The notes under the pieces: generated by a model
Database searches by the model: none
Told to the model about the DNA's origin: nothing
What the model saw: only the letters and a program-made list of their open reading frames with translations
Shown: piece after piece, positions 48,216 through 58,079 of the stretch
Layout: every line of letters begins with the position of its first letter
Numbering within the stretch: the stretch's first letter is position 1
Translations under genes and position numbers: made by a program
Source of the DNA: JALORV01 sp963766365
GTDB taxonomy: Bacteria > Pseudomonadota > Gammaproteobacteria > Burkholderiales > Burkholderiaceae_F
Assembly: GCA_963766365.1 (NCBI GenBank)
Contig: CAVXZK010000006.1
Location: 372,001-436,000 of the forward strand
Reading direction: 5' to 3'
Length of the DNA: 64,000 bases

Positions 48216-48257
48216 CGCGCGACGGTGCTCGGCACCGCGCAGAGGAGACAAGTCTTC

Positions 48258-49331
<1,074 letters not shown>

Positions 49332-49375
49332 TTCCACCCGGCTTGACGCTGAGAGCCAACCACAAGGAGACGTGC

Positions 49376-50695
49376 ATGAAGAATCTGAAACGGCGGGACT
49401 TTCTGAAGACGTCAGCAGGCGTGGCGGCAGCCGCAGCCGGGCCGCTCATCTGGGTGAAGGATGCGCAGGCGCAGTGGAGCAACACGCCGGAGAAGGGCGC
49501 CAAGCTGCGCGTGCTGCGCTGGAAACGCTTCGTGCAGGGTGACGAAGACCAGTACCTGGCCAACGTTAAGAAATTCAGCGAGAAATACGGTGTCGAGGTG
49601 CGCGTCGACGCTGAAGGCTGGGAAGACGTGCGCCCGAAGGCAGCGGTGGCGGCCAATACGGGCGCGGGGCCCGACATCATCCTGTCGACTAACGACGATG
49701 CCAATTTGTATCCGGAAAAGCTGCTCGACGTCACCGACGTCTGCACCTACCTCGGCAAGAAGTACGGCGGCTTTTACCCCGTCTGCGATCCCTATCTGCG
49801 ACCCAACGGCAAGAACTGGATCGGCGTGCCTCTCGGCGTCGCCGGCGTCTGCATGGTCTATCGCGAGAGCCACATGAAGGCCGCCGGCTTCAGCACCTTC
49901 CCGCGTGACACCGACGGCTTCCTGAAGCTGTGCAAGGCGCTGAAGGAAAAGGGCACGCCGCCGGGATTCGCGCTGGGCAATGCGACCGGTGACGGCAACA
50001 CGTTCTGCCAGTGGCTGGTGTGGGCTTTCGGCGGCAAGCTGGTCGATGCCAACAACAAGGTCGTGATCGACAGCCCCGAGACGATCCGTGCGCTCGAGTA
50101 CGCAAAGGAGCTGTATCCGACCTTTGTTCCCGGCACGCTGGCGTGGCTCGATCCGAACAACAACAAGGCCTTCCTCGACGAGCAGATCTCACTGACCAAC
50201 AACGGCATCTCGATCTATTACGCGGCCAAGACCTCGAAAGACCCGAAGGTCGGCGCGCTGGCGGCCGACATCAATCACTCGAACATGCCGATCGGCCCGG
50301 CGGGCAAGCCGACCGAGTTCCAGCTCTTCTTCAACCAGATGATCTTCAAGTACACGAAGTACCCGAAGGCGGCCAAGGAGTTCCTGCGCTTCATGATGGA
50401 AGAGGAGCAGATGAACCCGTGGGTGCAGGGCGCGATCGGCTATGTCACTCCGGCGTTGACCGCGTACGAGAAGAATCCGATCTGGACCGTCGATCCGAAG
50501 CACACGCCGTACCGTGATTCGATGAAGAACATGCTACCGAGCGGCCGTGAGGGGAAGATGGGATACGCGTCGGCCGGCGCGCTGGCCGACTTCATCATCT
50601 GCAACATGGTGGCCGAGGCGGCATCGGGATCGAAGACGCCGAAGGAAGCGGCGGAACGCGCGCAGAAGCGGGCCGAGCGGTATTACAAGGTCTAG
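49376..50695 (+). CDS. ABC sugar importer substrate-binding protein with Tat signal
   Basis: 439 residues from ATG 49376 behind AAGGAGA. The signal has a twin-arginine motif (KRRDFLKTSAGVAAAAAGP) and cleavage near AQA. It is a family 1 extracellular solute-binding protein (LRVLRWKRFVQGDEDQY, PDIILSTNDDANLYPEK, NPNNKAFLDEQ-like DPNNNKAFLDEQISLTNNG). It captures the sugar or sugar acid in the periplasm. A hairpin right after the stop may protect its mRNA relative to the permeases. Confidence 0.94.
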   Translation: MKNLKRRDFLKTSAGVAAAAAGPLIWVKDAQAQWSNTPEKGAKLRVLRWKRFVQGDEDQYLANVKKFSEKYGVEVRVDAEGWEDVRPKAAVAANTGAGPDIILSTNDDANLYPEKLLDVTDVCTYLGKKYGGFYPVCDPYLRPNGKNWIGVPLGVAGVCMVYRESHMKAAGFSTFPRDTDGFLKLCKALKEKGTPPGFALGNATGDGNTFCQWLVWAFGGKLVDANNKVVIDSPETIRALEYAKELYPTFVPGTLAWLDPNNNKAFLDEQISLTNNGISIYYAAKTSKDPKVGALAADINHSNMPIGPAGKPTEFQLFFNQMIFKYTKYPKAAKEFLRFMMEEEQMNPWVQGAIGYVTPALTAYEKNPIWTVDPKHTPYRDSMKNMLPSGREGKMGYASAGALADFIICNMVAEAASGSKTPKEAAERAQKRAERYYKV

Positions 50696-50706
50696 TCGCG
50701 CCCGAC

Positions 50707-50745
50707 GTGCAAGGCGGCGCCGAACCGGAGCACCGCCTTGCATTT
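50707..50745 (+). terminator. Stem-loop with short T-run after the binding-protein gene
   Basis: A perfect 10-base stem (TGCAAGGCGG / CCGCCTTGCA) with a 15-base loop, followed by TTT, 12 bases past the stop codon. Such hairpins between binding-protein and permease genes typically cause partial termination or 3' mRNA stabilisation, giving excess binding protein. Confidence 0.6.
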
Positions 50746-50776
50746 CCCAGCGTCGCACACCTGAAACCCGACCACC

Positions 50777-51721
50777 GTGAACCGCGCACGCGACAAGGCA
50801 GACGCTCATGCGGGCGGCGTTCTCGATCGTTTGCTTGAAAGCCGCAACTTTCTCGGGCTGCTGTTCATGCTGCCGGCGGCGGCCGTGCTGCTGCTCTTCC
50901 TGACGTATCCGCTCGGCCTCGGAACGTGGCTCGGATTCACCGACACCAAGATCGGACGCGGCGGCGAGTGGATCGGGCTGGAAAACTACGAGTTCCTATG
51001 GGGTGACGCAGTCACTCGCCTGTCGGTCTTCAACACGATCTTCTACACGGTCGTCGCGAGCGTCATCAAGTTCGGGCTCGGCCTCTGGCTCGCGCTGCTG
51101 CTGAACAAGCACCTGCCGTTCAAGGCGTTCATCCGCGCGATCGTGCTTCTGCCGTTTATCGTGCCGACGGCGCTGTCGGCGATCGCCTTCTGGTGGATCT
51201 ACGACTCCCAGTTTTCGATCATCAGCTGGGTGCTCACGCGCTGGGGCCTGATCGACGAGTACATTAACTTCCTGGGTGATCCGTGGCTGGCGCGCCTGTC
51301 GGTGATCGCCGCCAATATCTGGCGCGGCGTGCCGTTCGTGGCGATCTGCCTGCTAGCGGGTTTGCAGACGATCTCGCCGTCATACTACGAGGCCGCGAGC
51401 CTCGATGGCGCCACCGACTGGCAGCAATTCCGCTTCGTGACCCTGCCGTTGCTGACGCCGATCATCGCGGTCGTCATGACATTTTCGGTGCTGTTCACGT
51501 TCACTGATTTCCAGTTGATCTACGTGCTGACGCGCGGCGGACCGCTGAATGCCACTCACCTGATGGCCACCCTCAGTTTCCAGCGCGCGATCCCGGGGGG
51601 GGCGCTGGGCGAGGGAGCGGCGCTCGCCACGGCCATGGTGCCGTTCCTGATGGCGGCGATCCTGTTCAGCTACTTCGGACTGCAGCGCCGCGCGTGGCAG
51701 CAGGGCGGGCAGGACAGATGA
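50777..51721 (+). CDS. ABC sugar importer permease (UgpA/MalF type)
   Basis: 314 residues from GTG 50777. Six membrane helices are predicted; the cytoplasmic EAA loop is seen as YYEAASLDGATDWQQFRFVTLPLLTP. It pairs with the downstream permease. A GTG start without a strong ribosome-binding site suggests lower expression than the binding protein. Confidence 0.94.
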   Translation: MNRARDKADAHAGGVLDRLLESRNFLGLLFMLPAAAVLLLFLTYPLGLGTWLGFTDTKIGRGGEWIGLENYEFLWGDAVTRLSVFNTIFYTVVASVIKFGLGLWLALLLNKHLPFKAFIRAIVLLPFIVPTALSAIAFWWIYDSQFSIISWVLTRWGLIDEYINFLGDPWLARLSVIAANIWRGVPFVAICLLAGLQTISPSYYEAASLDGATDWQQFRFVTLPLLTPIIAVVMTFSVLFTFTDFQLIYVLTRGGPLNATHLMATLSFQRAIPGGALGEGAALATAMVPFLMAAILFSYFGLQRRAWQQGGQDR

Positions 51722-51779
51722 GCGCGCACGGCCGCTCCGAAGCGTTCATTCCGCAGCGCGCAGCGAGACGGGCTACTCA

Positions 51780-52682
51780 ATGAGCGACACCGAGCGTTCC
51801 GAGACGCCGACCTCCCCCGCCACGACCGATTCGCAGGGAATGAAGTACCTCGAGTCCACGCCGCGGCGGCTGGTGACCGTGTACCTGCCGCTGGCCGTGT
51901 TCCTGTTCGTGCTGCTGTTTCCGTTCTACTGGATGACGATCACCGCGTTCAAACCGAACGAGGAACTGCTGTCGCGTGAAGGCAACCCGTTCTGGGTGAT
52001 CAATCCCACGCTGGCGCACATCAAAAAGCTGCTGTTCGACACCGCCTATCCGGACTGGCTGTGGAACACGATCCTCGTGTCGGTCGTCTCGACGCTGCTG
52101 TCGCTGTTCTGCAGCGTGCTGGCAGCCTACGCGATCGAGCGGCTCAGGTTCCGCGGCTCGCGCTATGTCGGCATGAGCATCTTCCTGGCCTACCTGGTGC
52201 CTCCGTCGATACTCTTCATCCCGCTGGCGGCGATCATCTTCAAGTTCCAGCTCTTCGACACGCGGCTCGCGCTGATCCTGACCTACCCGACGTTCCTGAT
52301 CCCGTTCTGCACCTGGCTGCTGATGGGCTACTTCCGCTCGATTCCGTTCGAGCTCGAGGAGTGCGCGCTGATCGACGGCGCGAGCCGGCTGCAGATCCTG
52401 GTGAAGATCATCCTGCCGCTGGCGGTGCCCGGGCTGATCTCGGCCGGCATCTTCGCGTTCACGCTGTCGTGGAACGAGTTCATCTACGCGCTCACCTTCG
52501 TCTCGTCGTCCGAGGTGAAGACCGTGCCGGTGGGTGTCATCACCGAGCTGGTTGAAGGCGACGTCTACCACTGGGGCGCACTGATGGCGGGCGCGCTGTT
52601 CGGCTCGCTGCCAGTGGCGATCCTCTACTCGTTCTTCGTCGAGCACTACGTCTCGGGCATGACCGGAGCCGTGAAGGAATAG
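51780..52682 (+). CDS. ABC sugar importer permease (UgpE/MalG type)
   Basis: 300 residues. Six membrane helices and the EAA loop ELEECALIDGASRLQILVKIILPLAVPG, typical of the second CUT1 permease. The first helix begins at about residue 35 after a polar N-terminus. It is the last gene of the ABC operon and converges with an SDR gene four bases away. Confidence 0.95.
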   Translation: MSDTERSETPTSPATTDSQGMKYLESTPRRLVTVYLPLAVFLFVLLFPFYWMTITAFKPNEELLSREGNPFWVINPTLAHIKKLLFDTAYPDWLWNTILVSVVSTLLSLFCSVLAAYAIERLRFRGSRYVGMSIFLAYLVPPSILFIPLAAIIFKFQLFDTRLALILTYPTFLIPFCTWLLMGYFRSIPFELEECALIDGASRLQILVKIILPLAVPGLISAGIFAFTLSWNEFIYALTFVSSSEVKTVPVGVITELVEGDVYHWGALMAGALFGSLPVAILYSFFVEHYVSGMTGAVKE

Positions 52683-52686
52683 CGCA

Positions 52687-53451
52687 CTAAGGCATCAGCT
52701 GCCCGCCGTTGACTTCGAGGATCTGCCCGGTGACGTAGCCGCTCAGCGCATTCGACGCCAGATACAGATACGCACCGGTGCATTCCTCCGCGCTGCCGAG
52801 CCGGCCCATCGGTATGGCAGCGCGAAACGCCTCGAGCTGTGCCTCGCTGGTATGACGCGCCTGCAGCGGCGTGATGATGACGCCTGGCGCAACGCCGTTG
52901 ACGCGGATGTTGTCCTTCGCCAGTTCCTTGGCGAGGCCGCGTGTGAACGTGCTGACGAAGGCCTTGGAACTCGCGTACAGCACGGAGCCGGGTCCACCGC
53001 CGTTACGCGCGGCGATCGAGGTCGTGTTGATGATGGCACCGCTGCCCTGCGCGCGAAACTGCGCAATCGCCGCGCGGCTGGCCGTCACGACCGAGCGCAC
53101 ATTGAGGTCGACGACCGCGTCGAACAGTTCTTCGGTGGAGTCGGCGATGGGGCAGCGCTGCACGAGGTCGCCGACATTGTTGATCAGCACGTCGAGCCGG
53201 CCATAGCGGTCGACTGTCGACTTCACCAGTGCGACGAGTTGCTCGGGCCGGGTGGCGTCGGCGCGCAGCGCGTGTGCGTGACCGCCGCCGGCCTCAATGG
53301 CGGCGACGACCGCGTGCGCCGCCGCTTCGCTCGCGTGATAGTGGACAACCACCGTGCTGCCTTCGGCGCCGAAGGCCTGCGCGACGGCAGCGCCGATGCC
53401 GGTGCTGGCGCCGGTGATCAGCACCACCTTGTCCTTCAGGTCGGGAATCAT
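52687..53451 (-). CDS. Short-chain dehydrogenase/reductase (glucose dehydrogenase/FabG-like)
   Basis: 254 residues from ATG 53451 with AGGA six bases upstream. It is a classical SDR: TGASTGIG cofactor motif, NNVG, and catalytic Ser with YASSK (SIAARNGGG ... YASSK). It ends in the usual GQILEVNGGQLMP. The long reading continuing upstream is not part of the gene. It could oxidise the aldose to lactone in the first step of the pathway; other FabG-like activity is possible. It is the last gene of the minus-strand hydrolase operon. Confidence 0.87.
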   Translation of the reverse strand: MIPDLKDKVVLITGASTGIGAAVAQAFGAEGSTVVVHYHASEAAAHAVVAAIEAGGGHAHALRADATRPEQLVALVKSTVDRYGRLDVLINNVGDLVQRCPIADSTEELFDAVVDLNVRSVVTASRAAIAQFRAQGSGAIINTTSIAARNGGGPGSVLYASSKAFVSTFTRGLAKELAKDNIRVNGVAPGVIITPLQARHTSEAQLEAFRAAIPMGRLGSAEECTGAYLYLASNALSGYVTGQILEVNGGQLMP

Positions 53452-53458
53452 CGAGTCC

Positions 53459-54388
53459 TCAGTTGACGGGAGTAACGAGCGGCCGGCCGGCGACATGCGC
53501 GGCGATGTTGTCGAGCACGAGCTGCCCCATCGCCGCGCGGGTTTCGCGCGTGGCGCTCGCCTGATGCGGCTGCAGCACGACATGGTCGAGAGCGAACAGT
53601 GCCTCCGGCACACGCGGTTCGTCGGCGAAGACGTCGAGCGCGGCGCCGCCGAGGCGCCGTGTGACCAGCAGCTCGACCAGCGCGCCCTCGTCGACGACCG
53701 AGCCGCGCGCGATGTTGACGAATATGCCGGGGCCGAGCGCCTCCAGCACCGCACGGCTGATCAGCCCACGCGTGGCGGCTCCGCCGGGGCAGGCGGCGAC
53801 CAGCACGTCGACGCTGCGCGCCAGCGCCAGCAGATCGGACTCATAGCGCCACGGCAGGTCTTTCGGGCGCGGGCCGTTCCAGGCGATCGACACATCGAAG
53901 GCCGAAGCGCGCTTCGCGATCGCCTGACCGATGCGACCCATGCCGACGATGCCGAGCCGCTTGCCGCTCATCTGGGTCTGCAGCGGCATGTTGGCGCGCA
54001 GCCACAGTCCCGCACGCACATAGCGGTCGGCCGTCGCGATGCCGCGCAGCGCTGCCAGCATCAGGCCGATCGCCAGATCGGCGACATCGTCGGTCAGCAC
54101 GTCCGGCGTGTTGGTGACCGCCACGCCGCGCTCGCGTGCCGCCGCGAGGTCGATCGCGTCGACGCCCACGCCGAAGCACGCGATCAGCCGCAGCTTCGGC
54201 AACTGCTCGATCAGCGCACGCGACGCTCCGGCCCCGCCGGTGGTGACGATGACTTCGACACGCGGCACCACGTCCCGCACGAACGCGTCGCGGTCCGGCG
54301 CCTGCCACAGCCGGTGAACCGTGTAGTCGGCCTCCAACCGTGCCTGGCTCGGACCGTAGATCGCAGCAACCTGCAGGATGTCCGTCAT
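53459..54388 (-). CDS. D-2-hydroxyacid dehydrogenase (glyoxylate/hydroxypyruvate reductase-like)
   Basis: 309 residues from ATG 54388, overlapping the upstream Ldh2 stop (ATGA). NAD motif GIVGMGRIGQAIAKRA, catalytic Arg in NIARGSVVDEGAL, Glu in FADEPRVPE and His in QPHQASATRETR. It resembles plant-type hydroxypyruvate/glyoxylate reductases. Likely role: interconversion of a keto acid product (pyruvate or glyoxylate level) and its D-hydroxyacid. It is followed after seven bases by an SDR gene. Confidence 0.92.
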   Translation of the reverse strand: MTDILQVAAIYGPSQARLEADYTVHRLWQAPDRDAFVRDVVPRVEVIVTTGGAGASRALIEQLPKLRLIACFGVGVDAIDLAAARERGVAVTNTPDVLTDDVADLAIGLMLAALRGIATADRYVRAGLWLRANMPLQTQMSGKRLGIVGMGRIGQAIAKRASAFDVSIAWNGPRPKDLPWRYESDLLALARSVDVLVAACPGGAATRGLISRAVLEALGPGIFVNIARGSVVDEGALVELLVTRRLGGAALDVFADEPRVPEALFALDHVVLQPHQASATRETRAAMGQLVLDNIAAHVAGRPLVTPVN

Positions 54389-55452
54389 GCGTGCTCCGGC
54401 AACGCGATGCCGAGCCGCGCCGACCAGTCGGAAAACTCGGTCCACAGTCCCGGCTCGATCGGGATGCCTTCGCGCGCGCGCACGGCCTCCCGCCGCTCTT
54501 CCGGTTCGCCCGGATACATCACGTCGCCCGGCTGACGCCGCAGCGTCGCGACCAGGTCGCGCACCGTGACTGCCAGCGTCGGCCCGCCGGCGAATCGCAT
54601 CGGATCAAGCGCCATCACGAGCGAGCCCAGATGCCGCCGCGCCGTGAGATCGGTGAACATCGGGGCGATGCGGTCGGCATACGGCATGCCATTTAGCGGC
54701 CCGCACAGCAGTTCGATCATCAGCGCCAGGGCGTAGCCCTTGTGACCGTACTCGCCGCCGCCCAGCGGCAGCAGCGCGGCCGCGGCCTGTGCATCGCGCG
54801 TCACGCCGCCGTCGGCGTCGATCGCCACGCCGTCCGGCAACGAGAGCCCTTCACGGCGCGCGTTCATCACGCGGTTCCAGGGGATCGAACTGGTCGCCAT
54901 GTCGAGGCAGATCGGCGGCCCGTCGGCGTTCGGAAACGCGATCGACAGCGGGTTGGTGCCGAGCAGCTTATGGCGGCCACCGGCCGGCGCGACGATCGAG
55001 TCGGCGTGCGTGAATGCGAGCCCGATCAGTCCCCTGGCCGCAGCCTGGCGCGTGTAGAGGCCGATCGCGCCGCAGTGTGTCGACTCGCCGATGCCGACGA
55101 TGCCAACTCCCTGGCTTTGCGCGAGCTCGATCGCGTGCGCCATCGCTGCGGTGCAGACGACGATACCGAGGCCGTGACCGCCGTCCGTCTGCGCGGTGCA
55201 CGGGCCGCTGGCCGTAATTCGCACTGCCGGCACAGGCGCGATCGAGCCGGCTTCAATGCGCGCGAGGTAGTGCCCGAGGCGCGCGATGCCGTGGGAGTCG
55301 ATGCCCCAGAGGCTGGTCTGGACCAGTGCGCCCGCAACCGTCTGCGCGTCGACGGCAGCGACGCCGACGCGCACCAGGCAGTCAGCGGCCCATTGGGTCA
55401 GCGCCGCGGCTGCAACGCGCCGCCGCTTTGCGCCAGCTGTGTCGGCTGCCAC
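54385..55452 (-). CDS. Ldh2-type NAD(P)-dependent L-2-hydroxyacid dehydrogenase
   Basis: 355 residues from GTG 55452. Fold motifs match the Ldh2 family: GIDSHGIARLGHYLARIEAG, STHCGAIGLYTRQAA, LLGTNPLSIAFPNADGPPICLDMATS and GGGEYGHKGYALALMIELL. It is a second member of the same family as the gene at 43553. It sits directly after the diketo-acid hydrolase gene (six bases), suggesting it oxidises an L-hydroxyacid product such as lactate. Confidence 0.92.
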   Translation of the reverse strand: MAADTAGAKRRRVAAAALTQWAADCLVRVGVAAVDAQTVAGALVQTSLWGIDSHGIARLGHYLARIEAGSIAPVPAVRITASGPCTAQTDGGHGLGIVVCTAAMAHAIELAQSQGVGIVGIGESTHCGAIGLYTRQAAARGLIGLAFTHADSIVAPAGGRHKLLGTNPLSIAFPNADGPPICLDMATSSIPWNRVMNARREGLSLPDGVAIDADGGVTRDAQAAAALLPLGGGEYGHKGYALALMIELLCGPLNGMPYADRIAPMFTDLTARRHLGSLVMALDPMRFAGGPTLAVTVRDLVATLRRQPGDVMYPGEPEERREAVRAREGIPIEPGLWTEFSDWSARLGIALPEHA

Positions 55453-55458
55453 GCCGGT

Positions 55459-56304
55459 TCACGCGTGCGCGCGAACGTTCTGTCGCTGCTCGCCGAGTCC
55501 GGCGATGCCGAGCGTGACGACGTCGCCGGCCTTCAGATACTGCGGCGGCTTGCGGCCCATGCCGACGCCTGGCGGCGTGCCGGTCGTGATGATGTCGCCC
55601 GGCAGCAGCGTCATGAACTGGCTGACGTAGCTCACCAGATGGGCGACGCCGAAGACCATCGTGCGCGTGTTGCCGCGCTGCATCGGCTGGCCGTTGACGT
55701 CGAGCCACATGTCGAGGTTCTGCGGATCGGGCACATCGTCGCGCGTGACGAGGTAAGGTCCGATCGGACCGAAGGTGTCGCAACCCTTGCCACGGTCCCA
55801 TTGGCTGCCGCGCTCGAGCTGGAAGTTGCGCTCCGACACATCGTTGATGACGCAGTAGCCCGCAACGTGATCGAGCGCCTTGTCCTTGGCGACGTACAGC
55901 GCGGTCGTCCCGATGACGACGCCGAGTTCGACCTCCCAGTCGGTTTTGGTCGAGTTGCGCGGGATGACGATGTCGTCGCTGGGCCCGTTGATGCAGGTGG
56001 TCGCCTTCGAGAAGAGGATCGGCTCGCTCGGCACGGGCACGCCCGACTCGGCCGCGTGGTCCGCGTAGTTCAGGCCGATCGCAATGAACTTGCTGATGCC
56101 CAGATACGGCACGCCCAGCCGCGGCTTGCCAGCCACCAATGGCAGCGACTCCGGGTTGATCTTCGCCAGCTTCGCCAGCCCCTTTTCCGACAGGTGCTCG
56201 CTCGTCACGTGCGCGACCACGCCCGACAGGTCGCGCAGTCGCCCCTGCCGGTCCAGCACCCCCGGCTTCTCAAACCCCGCCGGTCCAAAGCGCAACAGTT
56301 TCAT
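55459..56304 (-). CDS. Fumarylacetoacetate-hydrolase-family protein (2,4-diketo-3-deoxy-sugar-acid hydrolase-like)
   Basis: 281 residues. It is an FAH-fold hydrolase with GLNYADHAAESG, DWEVELGVVIG (metal-binding acidic residues), NDVSERNFQLERG, KGCDTFGPIGPYLVT and TGTPPGVGMG. Close relatives cleave 2,4-diketo-3-deoxy-L-fuconate or -rhamnonate to pyruvate plus lactate; many are mislabelled ureidoglycolate lyase. It stands next to an SDR of the 2-keto-3-deoxy-L-fuconate dehydrogenase type, which supports this assignment over an aromatic pathway. Confidence 0.88.
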   Translation of the reverse strand: MKLLRFGPAGFEKPGVLDRQGRLRDLSGVVAHVTSEHLSEKGLAKLAKINPESLPLVAGKPRLGVPYLGISKFIAIGLNYADHAAESGVPVPSEPILFSKATTCINGPSDDIVIPRNSTKTDWEVELGVVIGTTALYVAKDKALDHVAGYCVINDVSERNFQLERGSQWDRGKGCDTFGPIGPYLVTRDDVPDPQNLDMWLDVNGQPMQRGNTRTMVFGVAHLVSYVSQFMTLLPGDIITTGTPPGVGMGRKPPQYLKAGDVVTLGIAGLGEQRQNVRAHA

Positions 56305-56334
56305 GAGACCCGCCTTTTCATTGCCTTTGTGATG

Positions 56335-56367
56335 AAAAAAATCGTCTGGCTCCGCCAGCGATTTTTT
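56335..56367 (-). terminator. Strong intrinsic terminator between SDR and hydrolase genes
   Basis: On the minus strand the stem AAAAAATCG-CTGG / CCAG-(A)-CGATTTTTT closes over a CGGAG loop and ends in seven T. It is nearly symmetrical, so it would also work on the plus strand. It lies only 31 bases before the hydrolase ATG, so it either separates two transcription units or acts as an attenuator inside one operon. Confidence 0.8.
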
Positions 56368-56377
56368 CTAACTATTC

Positions 56378-56407
56378 CGCGCGAAAGTAGGCTTGCACTT
56401 TCGCGCG
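56378..56407 (-). promoter_or_regulatory. Perfect 11-bp stem-loop directly after the SDR stop
   Basis: Arms CGCGCGAAAGT / ACTTTCGCGCG with an 8-base loop, one base past the SDR stop codon and ten bases before the intrinsic terminator on the minus strand. Paired with that terminator it could act as an alternative structure or a 3'-stabilising hairpin for the SDR mRNA. Confidence 0.6.
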
Positions 56408-56408
56408 C

Positions 56409-57143
56409 CTACAGAGACATTCCCCCGTCGACGAAGATCGCCTGTCCCGTCATGAACGACGACTCGTCGGAGACGAGATAGACGAACGTCTCGGCGATCT
56501 CCTCGGCCGTTGCCAGCCGGCCCATCGGCTGGCGCGCGATGAAGTCCTTGCGCGCCTGCACCGGATCGGCGAAGGCCTGGATGCGATCCCCCAGCGAGGG
56601 CGTGTCGACCGTGCCGGGACAGACACAGTTCACGCGTATGCCCTGCTTGACGTGATCGACCGCCAGCGCGCGCGTGAAGCCGGCCACCGCGGCCTTGCTC
56701 GCCGCGTAGGCGAGCCGGTTGGGCGCCGCCTTGTGGGCGCCCAGGACCGAGGCCATGTTCAGGATCACGCCACCGCCGGCGCCGATCATCTTCGGCAGCA
56801 TCGCCTTCGTCAGCACGAACATGCTGCGGACATTCAGGTCAAAACTGAAGTCCCAGTCGGCAACGCCGCAGTCGAGGATCGTGCCCTGGTGCACATAGCC
56901 GGCGCAGTTGAAGAGGATGTCGACGGGAGCTATGCCCTCGACAAAAGCCTGCACCGCAGCATCGTCGAGCACGTCGAGCTGACTGGTCGAGACGCCGGCC
57001 GGCAGGCCGGCCAGAAACTCCGGCTTCAAGTCCGTGGCGATGACGCGCGCGCCTTCACGGGCGAAGGCCAAGACCGCCGCACGCCCCATGCCCTGGCCGG
57101 CGGCTGTCACCAGCGCCGACTTGCCCTGCAAACGCCCGGTCAT
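56409..57143 (-). CDS. SDR resembling 2-keto-3-deoxy-L-fuconate dehydrogenase
   Basis: 244 residues from ATG 57143 (GGAGG six bases upstream; an ATG two codons earlier is too close to that site). It matches the BDH2/DHRS6-like SDR group: TAAGQGMGRAAVLAFAREGA, ATDLKPEFLAGL, FNCAGYVHQGTILDC, DFSFDLNVRSMF, catalytic S and YAASK, and the marker CPGTVDTPSLGDRIQ. In proteobacteria members of this group oxidise 2-keto-3-deoxy-L-fuconate to the 2,4-diketo acid. Human BDH2 is a homologue with another substrate, so the role is inferred with the adjacent FAH-type hydrolase. Confidence 0.88.
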   Translation of the reverse strand: MTGRLQGKSALVTAAGQGMGRAAVLAFAREGARVIATDLKPEFLAGLPAGVSTSQLDVLDDAAVQAFVEGIAPVDILFNCAGYVHQGTILDCGVADWDFSFDLNVRSMFVLTKAMLPKMIGAGGGVILNMASVLGAHKAAPNRLAYAASKAAVAGFTRALAVDHVKQGIRVNCVCPGTVDTPSLGDRIQAFADPVQARKDFIARQPMGRLATAEEIAETFVYLVSDESSFMTGQAIFVDGGMSL

Positions 57144-57209
57144 CGCCATCCTCCGCTGAACTGTGCTGCGGCTTGACACCCCGGGGTGTGCGTGTGAAGC
57201 TAGCCGCGC

Positions 57210-57231
57210 AAATTGGTCTGACCACTTGACC
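57210..57231. promoter_or_regulatory. FadR/GntR-type operator, copy 2
   Basis: Contains the palindrome TGGTC-T-GACCA (57214-57224). The whole 22 bases equal those at 45408-45429 except the central base of the palindrome. It lies between the SDR gene and the FadR-type regulator gene, so the regulator probably controls both itself and the catabolic operons. Confidence 0.75.
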
Positions 57232-57241
57232 AGTGCGCGGC

Positions 57242-57271
57242 AGTGTAAGCGGCACAGCTCTGCACTGTCCA
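57242..57271 (-). promoter_or_regulatory. Putative minus-strand promoter of the SDR gene
   Basis: TGGACA (57266-57271, 5 of 6 to the -35 consensus), an 18-base spacer and TACACT (57242-57247) predict a start near 57235. Operator copy 2 would then lie at about +5 to +26, where a repressor could block elongation or promoter clearance. Confidence 0.45.
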
Positions 57272-57317
57272 GCCTGCCGCCAACGATTCCATCCGCACGG
57301 GAGCACGATCCCTCACC

Positions 57318-58028
57318 ATGCCGATCAAGGCCGTCGAACCGCAGCGGCTGTACCGACGCATCGCCGAGCAGATTGCCCGGCTGATCCGGCGCGGCGAATA
57401 CAAGCCCGGCGCGCGCCTGCCCCCGGAGCGCGACCTGGCCCGCCTGCTGGAAGTGAGCCGCCCCTCGGTGCGCGAAGCACTCATCGCGCTCGAAGTCGAA
57501 GGGTACGTTGAAGTGCGGGTCGGCTCCGGCGTCTATGTCACGCACCAGAGGCCGGCGGCGCGCGGAGTCGATCCCCTGCCCGCCGACTCCGGGCCGTTCG
57601 AACTGATCGCGGCACGTCGCCTGCTGGAGTCCGAGTGCGCCGCCCTGGCCGCACGCCAGGCGAGTCCCGCGCAGGTCCGGCGAATGAAGGCCGCCCTGAC
57701 GGCGATGGAGCGCGACCGGCGGCGCGCCGTGATGCCGCTCGACAACGACCGCCGCTTCCACCTCGAGATCGCCGAGGGCAGCGGCAACAGCGCACTGGCA
57801 CTGGCCGTGCGCACGCTTTGGGACCAACGCACGGGACCGCTCTTCCTGCGGCTCGAGCGCCACTTCGACACTCCTGACCTGTGGGCAGCGGCCATCGCGG
57901 AGCACAACGCCGTCATGAGCGCGATCGAAAGCCACGATGCCGGCACGGCCCGCGCGGCGATGCGCCGGCACATGGACGCGGCGGCCCGACGATTCCAGCG
58001 CAGCTGGAGCGCCAGCGCACCGCGCTGA
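57318..58028 (+). CDS. FadR-subfamily GntR transcriptional regulator
   Basis: 236 residues. The N-terminal winged helix (about 10-78) has LYRRIAEQIARLIRRGEYKPGARLPPERDLARLL and SRPSVREALIALEVEGYVEVRVGSGVYV. The all-helical FCD ligand domain (about 95-225) has the metal-site pattern DNDRRFHLEIAEGSGN, EHNAVMSAI and MRRHMDAAARRF (conserved Asp/His). Regulators of this type release DNA on binding sugar acids or carboxylates. It is encoded at the head of the TRAP-dehydratase gene group and next to operator copy 2. Confidence 0.94.
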   Translation: MPIKAVEPQRLYRRIAEQIARLIRRGEYKPGARLPPERDLARLLEVSRPSVREALIALEVEGYVEVRVGSGVYVTHQRPAARGVDPLPADSGPFELIAARRLLESECAALAARQASPAQVRRMKAALTAMERDRRRAVMPLDNDRRFHLEIAEGSGNSALALAVRTLWDQRTGPLFLRLERHFDTPDLWAAAIAEHNAVMSAIESHDAGTARAAMRRHMDAAARRFQRSWSASAPR

Positions 58029-58079
58029 CCGCCCAAGGGCGATCACTGGCACGGTGGATCTGCGCCGCAACGCACACGC

